Shown piece by piece: positions 58,234 to 64,000 of a stretch of DNA of 64,000 bases. How positions within the stretch are numbered: position 1 is the stretch's first letter; every line of letters starts with the position of its first letter. A program made the position numbers and the translations under genes. The stretch is taken from contig NC_054541.1 in assembly GCF_017654505.1 (NCBI RefSeq), positions 48,175,486-48,239,485 of the forward strand. The letters are read 5' to 3'. The notes beneath the pieces are model-generated. The model ran no database searches. It saw only the letters and a program-made list of their open reading frames with translations, and was not told the origin of the DNA. Source of the stretch: Polyodon spathula (Eukaryota; Chordata; Actinopteri; Acipenseriformes; Polyodontidae).

Positions 58234-58585
58234 AGTTAGGGCGAGGGCGCACACTGCACTGGGATGACTCAGCGTTAGGGCGAGGGGGCACACTGCACTG
58301 GGATGACTCAGCGTTAGGGCGAGAGGACACATTGCACTGCGATGACTCAGGGTTAGGGCAAGGGGGCACATTGCACTGGGATGACTAAGGGTTAGGGCGA
58401 GGGGGCACATTGCACTGGGATGACTCAGGGTTAGGGCGAGGGGGCACATTGCACTGGGATGACTCAGCGTTAGGGCGAGGGGGCACACTGCACTGGGATG
58501 ACTCAGCGTTAGGGTGAGGGGGCACATTGCACTGGGATGACGCAGCGTTAGGGTGAGGGGACACATTGCACTGGGATGACTCAGC
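58234..58585. repeat. Minisatellite, 39-bp unit, 9 copies
   Basis: The unit contains GCGTTAGGGCGAGGGGGCAC then ACTGCACTGGGATGACTCA. The TTAGGG word is part of the unit and does not make this telomeric. The G-rich strand has GGG and GGGGG runs that could support quadruplexes. Open frames on the minus strand reflect the period of 13 codons. Confidence 0.95.
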
Positions 58586-59109
58586 GTCTTCACATTTAAT
58601 AGCCACAAGCGGTAAAATGGGTCCTTTGAATCTGTAGAATATAAACAGTGTGTGGGCAGGTTTGTATACTTCATTGCTGCTATTATCTTCTGTCAGGCAG
58701 TAAATGTGTTTCAGTGAAATGGAAGCACACCAGCTATTGTGGGAAAACGATAATGATCAAGTGGTATGCTCTATAATAGAAAATATACCAAGAGCTTCAA
58801 AACCTCTCTGCCTTTGCAGGGTCTAATGGGATCAGCTACTTGCAATGGCAAACTTGGTGGTACTGGTTTCATATATTTAAATTCTGCTTCAGTTTAGATC
58901 AAATCTAAATGCATGTAAGGTTTCTCGATGTCACTGCTAAACCATTTCAATATACCCAAAGCGCTTGTTTTTCTGGCTTTTTATTTCTGAGTTTGTCTTA
59001 ATTAGAGGTTTTTTTAGATGGATCAAAACATTGGTGTTTTATCAGGGCGTTTTATATTTTGCATTCTACTCTTCTGGACTTGAGATGTGTCGATGCATTT
59101 TCTGAACTG
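58586..59109. other. Intron, nothing specific
   Basis: No feature was recognised. Confidence 0.35.
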
Positions 59110-59289
59110 CAGTGATGGAAAAAAGACTCGCGTTTTGTAGCAGTTTGATCCATTCTTGATTTCGCTACGAGTGTAATAAAGCACACCTGAGCTTGTTGCC
59201 TATATACTGTGGCGAATCAAGCTTAGAGTAAAACCTGGAATGGATAACACTTCTATTCAGAAGGAGTCTTATTTCTAACTCGGACACTG
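59110..59289. mobile_element. Foldback MITE (GGAAATAAG family), copy
   Basis: The left end CAGTGATGGAAAAAAGACTC matches, inverted, the right end GAGTCTTATTTCTAACTCGG. Family segments GCAGTTTGATCCATTCTTGA, GCACACCTGAGCTTGTTGCC and AATCAAGCTTAGAGTAAAAC are present in the orientation opposite to the 16946 copy. Confidence 0.6.
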
Positions 59290-60327
59290 TTTTCCAAAAC
59301 CGTGTTCCTTGGTCCCTCATTAAAAGACGTCCCTGTAGAATAAGGTGCTATGGTCACAGCTTCTTTATTCCATTTCACCAGCACTTGCATGCACACATAT
59401 CTCAGTCTCTTAACTCCCTCACCATCGTCCAGGGTAAATTCATTTTCACAGCTTTCTTTTGGTCTGCGGTTTGTTCGTCCATCCTGGGGGACACCTCTGT
59501 TCACATGCTTGTGTTTTTTGGGCTTGGCGTTAAAAATAAAATAAAATTAATACCCAGCCTGCCTATAGATGAGCCATATCTCAGCATCACTGGACTGTGA
59601 CACGGTTGTGTATTACAGTTATTTGTGGCTTGTTTACCTGTAAGTTATCCTCTCAGTTCAGTTATTTGTGATTAATTTTGTTCTGGGGGCATATCTGCCC
59701 CCTCAGGCAGAATAACACATCTTCAATATGATTGGTTTACTATGGAAAGGAGGCAGGGTTTTGTTTAAATGACATTTCTCCAATTGAATGGTTTACATTT
59801 GGAGGCAGGGTTATTTTTGACTGTTGACTGTTGAAACAAGCCACTGATTTGAGTGGAGTTGTTCTTTTATATTATATTAACTTACAAACTTTACGATTTA
59901 GAAAGCTTTGTAAGAGGTAATCCTTAAAAAAAAAAAAAAAGATAAAATGACTCTCATCAGACATTGGGATTATCTGTGGTAATTTACTTAAACTTGCAAA
60001 GTTTGAATTGCTAATTTTTCAAAACGTGCACGCATACTTTTACAGTATTAATGAATCTTATTTTTAAGCTTTATTTTTTAACATATCTGTTTTCAAAGCT
60101 TTTCCTTTATTTATTAAACCATTTATTTAAGCTTCCCGCATATTAAGCAACATTTTCCAGCATGTAATCCCAGTTGTTTTAATAAGGAAAGAATCGTTTT
60201 AATGACATTTTAAATTACTCTTACCTCTGAACTTTTTGTGAACACACCTATAAGTAAAAATAATCCACAAATACTTAATAAGATCTACCAATAGTAAAGA
60301 TAATAAATAGAAAATGTATTTCACTCA
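59290..60327. other. Intron, nothing specific
   Basis: AT-rich sequence with an A-run at about 59926-59940. No exon or repeat family was recognised. Confidence 0.35.
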
Positions 60328-60872
60328 CATCTTCCCCCAAGGCAGATTCTTACACTGACTCAAGTGTCTTCCCCCAAGATAGACTTCCACACTGATTCAA
60401 GCATATTTCAACAAAGACAGACTCTCGCTGACAATGAAGCATCTTCCCCAAGACAGACTCTCACTGACAATGAAGCATCTTCCCCAAGGCAGACTCTCGC
60501 TGACAATGAAGCATCTTCCCCAAGACAGACTCTCACTGACAATGAAGCATCTTCCCCAAGACAGACTCTCACTGACAATGAAGCATCTTCCCCAAGGCAG
60601 ACTCTCACTGACAATGAAGCATCTTCCCCAAGGCAGTCTTTCACTGACAATGAAGCATCTTCCCCAAAACAGACTCACTGACAATGAAGCGTCTCTTCCC
60701 AAGACAGACTCTCACTGACAATGAAGCATCTCTCCCCAAAACAGACTCTCACTGACAATGAAGCATCTTCACCCAAGGCAGACTCTCACTGACAATGAAG
60801 CATCTTCACCCAAGGCAGACTGTCACACTGACAATGAAGCATATTCGCCCAAGGCAGATTCTCATACTGACA
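60328..60872. repeat. Minisatellite, 36-bp unit, about 15 copies
   Basis: The unit contains CTTCCCCAAGACAGACTCTC then ACTGACAATGAAGCAT. The central copies are nearly identical, while both edges contain diverged or indel-bearing copies. The period is 12 codons, giving open frames on both strands (105, 101, 94 and 80 residues), none supported as a gene. Confidence 0.95.
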
Positions 60873-62759
60873 AAAACACATATTCTCCTATTAATTAATC
60901 ACAAATAACTGAACTGAGCAAATTCTCTGTTACTCTTTGTTTTTGTGGCTGGACAGTGACTCCAGTCTTTTAGTGACTGGAAAACTAAACCGGCTCATTC
61001 ATCTGTGCAATATTTCTCAAGGTCGGAGCCTTATCTGCCAAGAGATTCTTGGCCGAGGTGATAGAGGATGACACTGCATAGAGTTTGTTAATGTTTTCCT
61101 TTCATGCGTGAAATGAAATTTAAAAAGTGGCATGTTTGTTGTAAACTCAGATTTCCAGTGTGAGTGGAAGTTGAGACTGCAGGCCTGCCCACCTCTCCGA
61201 TCGGGACGATAGCCGGCTGTTAGCAGCAGCATCTGCTTCGGGCCTCGTCCTGGAGACTGCATCCCTATCTTGAACTGCCTACGACGGTAGGCTCATACAA
61301 AGCAAAACAGCTTTTATAAACTCACTCTCCTGACTATATAGTAGAGGAGAGGTTTTTATAAACTCACTCCCCTTACTATTTAGTAGAGGAGAGGTTGTAG
61401 TACTGTCTTTCTCTTCCTCTCCCATCATTGTTGGGTTGACATGTGATTTTAAGGCTGCATTCACACTGGGTCTGTTTCAGATGGACTCAGTCTGGTCCAT
61501 TTTTGTTTGAAACAATGTACCAGTTTGATTGCTGTTCAACTTATCTGCGAGCAAAGGGACCCAGTTAGTTTGAATGCATGCTGAACTTTTAACATTTTCC
61601 TTGTTTTTCAGGACCGAGTTTGTTTATGCTCACAATGCAGTTTTCAAGTGCACTCGGTTCCTTTAGCTGTGGTCTGTGAACCCGATGTTTACCTTGTCCT
61701 GCAAGGCATCTTGGTATCTTGAAAGATGGAAGCTATTGACATATTGCTCCGGTTTTTAGTAGCATGTTTTAGATTCTTGCATTCTTACGCATTGCTGTGG
61801 AAGAAAGCATTGATGAACACTGGAGGAGAGTTCAGGACCTCGAGGGAGAGCATTCTTGCCATCTTCCAACGATCCACAGCCGCTACTGGATGCGTTCTCC
61901 AGTGAGAGAGAGATCCAGAGCATGGCAAGAGGCATGATTTTTTTTTTTTTTCTTACTGAGATCCAGGTTGTGTTTTATAGTTTGTTTCTTACAGTATGTG
62001 CAAACAGACAGAGTCCAGCAGTTGTTCACATTGAGGTTTAGCAAGCGAACCAGACTCTGCTCCTCTGTTTACTCTTGGCAGCTAGCACTAAACATTTAAA
62101 CATCTGTGACGATCTTACCAGTTACATTACCTGTTAACAAAAGCCACCTTCACAACCGAAGCGCACATGTTCTAAAGCCCTGAAAGGGATCGTATTGTCT
62201 TCTCTCCAGTAACTGTCTGTTTTAATTAAATCACAGGCTGTCTAGTGTCCGTAGCGTTTAAATCATTTTAATAGCTCTCTTCGTGGTGTTCAGCATTCTT
62301 TTACAGTTCTTTAAAAACGAATTTAAAGTCATATTATCCAGCAGCATTGCCCTAGTTTCTTTGAGTTTTGCCATGTTTTGTGTATCACTCCTGTAATCGA
62401 GCGATGTGACCTTGAGCAGGAAGTGATTAGACACCAGGCAAATCTGTAGCATTCATCCATAACTATAATACACTTCCAACTGTAATGTAGAAATAAGAAA
62501 CTGGTAACAAATTTGATAGACACATTAAGTAGGGCTCTTCATCAATGTTAGGAAAGACTACTTATCAAAGAGTTTGACTAATTTCTTTTAGTATTTCTAC
62601 ATACTCTGCAGTGTTGTATTTGAAAAATCAGCATATTTTAAAAGACGCAAACCAAATATCTTCAGCCACACAGAGGTGGGTTTGGGGCGAGTGGGTAGTA
62701 ATAATGTTACTCGTGCTGAAAAGATGTAATGCACAAAACGAGAGATGTGCTGGTTGATT
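60873..62759. other. Intron; small duplication and a possible decayed transposon
   Basis: A 41-43 bp word with TTTTATAAACTCACTC and AGTAGAGGAGAGG occurs twice in tandem at 61312-61395. At about 61450-61690 the phrases TGCATTCACACTGGGTCTGT and GGACCGAGTTTG ... AGTGCACTCGGTTC recall degraded fish DNA transposons, but terminal repeats cannot be matched, so no element is called. Confidence 0.35.
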
Positions 62760-63234
62760 TTGAAGACAGTCATTAGTCCAAAGCACCTTTGACCATTGTT
62801 CCATAGTCCAATTTCTGTGTTCTTGTGCATATTTAGTCTTTTAGTCTAAAGAGTGACCTTTGTATGTTGATTTGATGGACAACAACACCTGCACCTTTCT
62901 GCCAGTTCTGTTGTCAATTCAACGCTTGTCTTCTTTCTGTTCCTTAAGGATATTATCTTCAATTATTGTTCATCCTTGTTAGACAGTTTTTTGGGTCTTC
63001 CCGTCCTGGGTTTGTCAATTACAGATGATGTTTCTCTGTACTTGTTGATTATGCTTTGGATACCACACCTTGAAAATTGAGTGATGCAAGCTATTTCACT
63101 CAGTGTTTTTCCTTCTTTATGTAAGTCAAGGCTGTTATAATAGTAGAAACACTAGTGGAGGCTTTGAGTAAATTGTTGATGCTCATAATGCATCAGAGTA
63201 GAAAAAATGTCTAAGACTTTCGCACAGCAGTGTA
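62760..63234 (-). pseudogene. Tc1/mariner transposase remnant with terminal repeat
   Basis: On the minus strand, a TA at 63233-63234 is followed by CACTGCTGTGCGAAAGTCTT, typical of a fish Tc1 terminal repeat. From about 63118 downward the translation gives KEGKTLSEIACITQFSRCGI, then QSIINKYRETSSVIDKPRTG and RPKKLSNKDEQ with a stop. This is the paired-type helix-turn-helix and the GRPRK-type linker of Tc1 transposases. It continues as LRNRKKTSVELTTELAE near 62940. A further fragment, NWTMEQWSKVLWTNDCLQ near 62770-62815, matches the region of the first catalytic Asp, read here as Asn in WTND where WTDE is usual. Stops, frameshifts and internal deletion show that it is dead. The second terminus was not found. 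Confidence 0.7.
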
Positions 63235-63898
63235 CATCTATAGATTCAAATTCCTTTTGACATTTCAGGCTTATCTAGTGATGCTAACAACAAAATCTTT
63301 TAGGAAATAAAAAAAAATAAAAATAATAATCTTCGATGATGATCGCAAAAGGACATGCTTTACGGTGGATCTAGAATATATCGACATAACACGTCCTGTT
63401 CAGACTTTTGATGCGCACATTCAGAGCCATAACAAGATTGGAGATTAACACACAATGCATCCCTTAGTCCCTCCAGCCCTCTGAGTGTGCTTGCTGTGTT
63501 GTCTTGCTTTGTTCTTCTCTGTATGATTATGCGCTGTGGGAAATAGATGCACAGTATCTGAATAGTGGTGGGTGTGAATAGTTTTTCAGATGTATTATTG
63601 CCCTCGGAGTAAAGTGCCATTTTAAAGCAGCTGCTCCCTTCTCCAATTAACACATCTCCACTAGTCTATTAGTGCACCGAGTGGATTAAACCATTGTGCT
63701 TAGTGAAAAGTAGTGACACTCTGCAGCATGGCAACCACTGCCTTAGATGTGGCAATTCTCAAACTTGCGAGGTTAGCAGTGTCCACAATGGAATTTCAAG
63801 GCAAACAGCGGAATACCTTGATTGTCTACAGTTCTGGTGCAGTCTCTGGAAATGCAGTGCATCCCCACTCCCCCTCCCTCCTGCTCTGTAATGGAATG
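63235..63898. other. Intron, nothing specific
   Basis: No feature was recognised. Confidence 0.35.
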
Positions 63899-63938
<40 letters not shown>

Positions 63939-63978
63939 AGAGAGAGAGAGTGAGTGAGGGGGAGAGAGAGAGAGAGAT
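63899..63978. repeat. (TG)n-(GA)n compound microsatellite
   Basis: About 14 TG units pass into GA-rich repeats with short interruptions (GTGAGTGAGG). Confidence 0.9.
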
Positions 63979-64000
63979 AGTAAAATCCATGCGCTGGGAT

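Larger units (their letters stand above)
534..64000 (+). other. grip1: Large first intron of grip1 (extends past window)
   Basis: After the donor at 534 no recognisable host exon follows. The long open frames all fall in repeats or lack any family signal. GRIP1 is known for very long introns near its 5' end, so 63 kb without a further exon is plausible. I looked for the alternative 'a' first exon and for the first PDZ exon and saw neither. An unrelated gene inside the intron cannot be excluded if its exons are short. Confidence 0.6.

Noticed and set aside
58234..58585. Interstitial telomeric repeat, because of many TTAGGG words
   Set aside because: TTAGGG occurs once per 39-bp unit and never in tandem, so the array is an ordinary minisatellite.
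60364..60718. Repeat proteins over the 36-bp array
   Set aside because: Open on both strands and in several frames. Explained by a period of 12 codons.
61450..61690. Possible Harbinger or hAT MITE with TTCACACTGG and GGACCGAGT words
   Set aside because: The words recall degraded fish transposons, but the two ends do not form inverted repeats and no target duplication is visible.

Overview
The window reads as vertebrate, almost certainly ray-finned fish, nuclear DNA. It is AT-rich and very low in coding density. It carries a CR1-type LINE, a tRNA-derived SINE, several classes of cut-and-paste DNA transposon, a solo LTR, and an unusually dense set of minisatellites. The mix of CR1, a tRNA SINE and many 36-63 bp minisatellites would suit a non-teleost fish such as a sturgeon or paddlefish, but that placement is inference from memory of repeat types.

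The only host coding sequence I can support is one short first exon at 482-533 (+). It encodes MPGWKKSIPACLQTEEG, has an upstream in-frame stop, and ends at a textbook splice donor. It closely matches the alternative, palmitoylatable N-terminus of GRIP1 (glutamate receptor-interacting protein 1, 'b' form). Everything from 534 to the window end is then best read as part of the very long first intron of grip1. No PDZ-domain exon and no other coding exon was recognised.

Layout: 1-481 is promoter/5'UTR with a CT microsatellite. 534-18.5 kb is intron with AT and GT microsatellites, a 320-bp duplicated block (7.4 and 9.3 kb) and small foldback elements. 18.7-19.9 kb holds a solo LTR with a 5-bp target-site duplication, followed by a 45-bp minisatellite. 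22.8-29.2 kb is a compound block in which two arrays of related 42-bp repeats flank a minus-strand, nearly full-length CR1-like LINE (about 23.58-27.8 kb). The LINE has an intact ORF1 esterase and a broken ORF2. 30-31 kb contains a decayed Myb/SANT-like transposon gene and a GC-rich repeat. 33-43.9 kb has a Tc1 end, a 39-bp array, a tRNA-SINE, a 63-bp array, a 216-bp MITE, a 1.8-kb hAT-like element with near-perfect 8-bp duplications, and a foldback MITE. 44.9-48 kb has two large minisatellites. 57.2-64 kb has a piggyBac-like element, two more minisatellites, a foldback element and a decayed Tc1/mariner transposase.

The genes do not form a pathway. The host signal is the 5' end of a synaptic scaffold gene and the rest is intronic repeat ecology. 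Many long open frames are produced by minisatellites whose unit length is divisible by three, and these are not genes. No previously undescribed functional system was found. The most notable points are the grip1b first exon, the split 42-bp minisatellite family around the LINE, three copies of a small MITE family, and the element boundaries that can be defined by target-site duplications.
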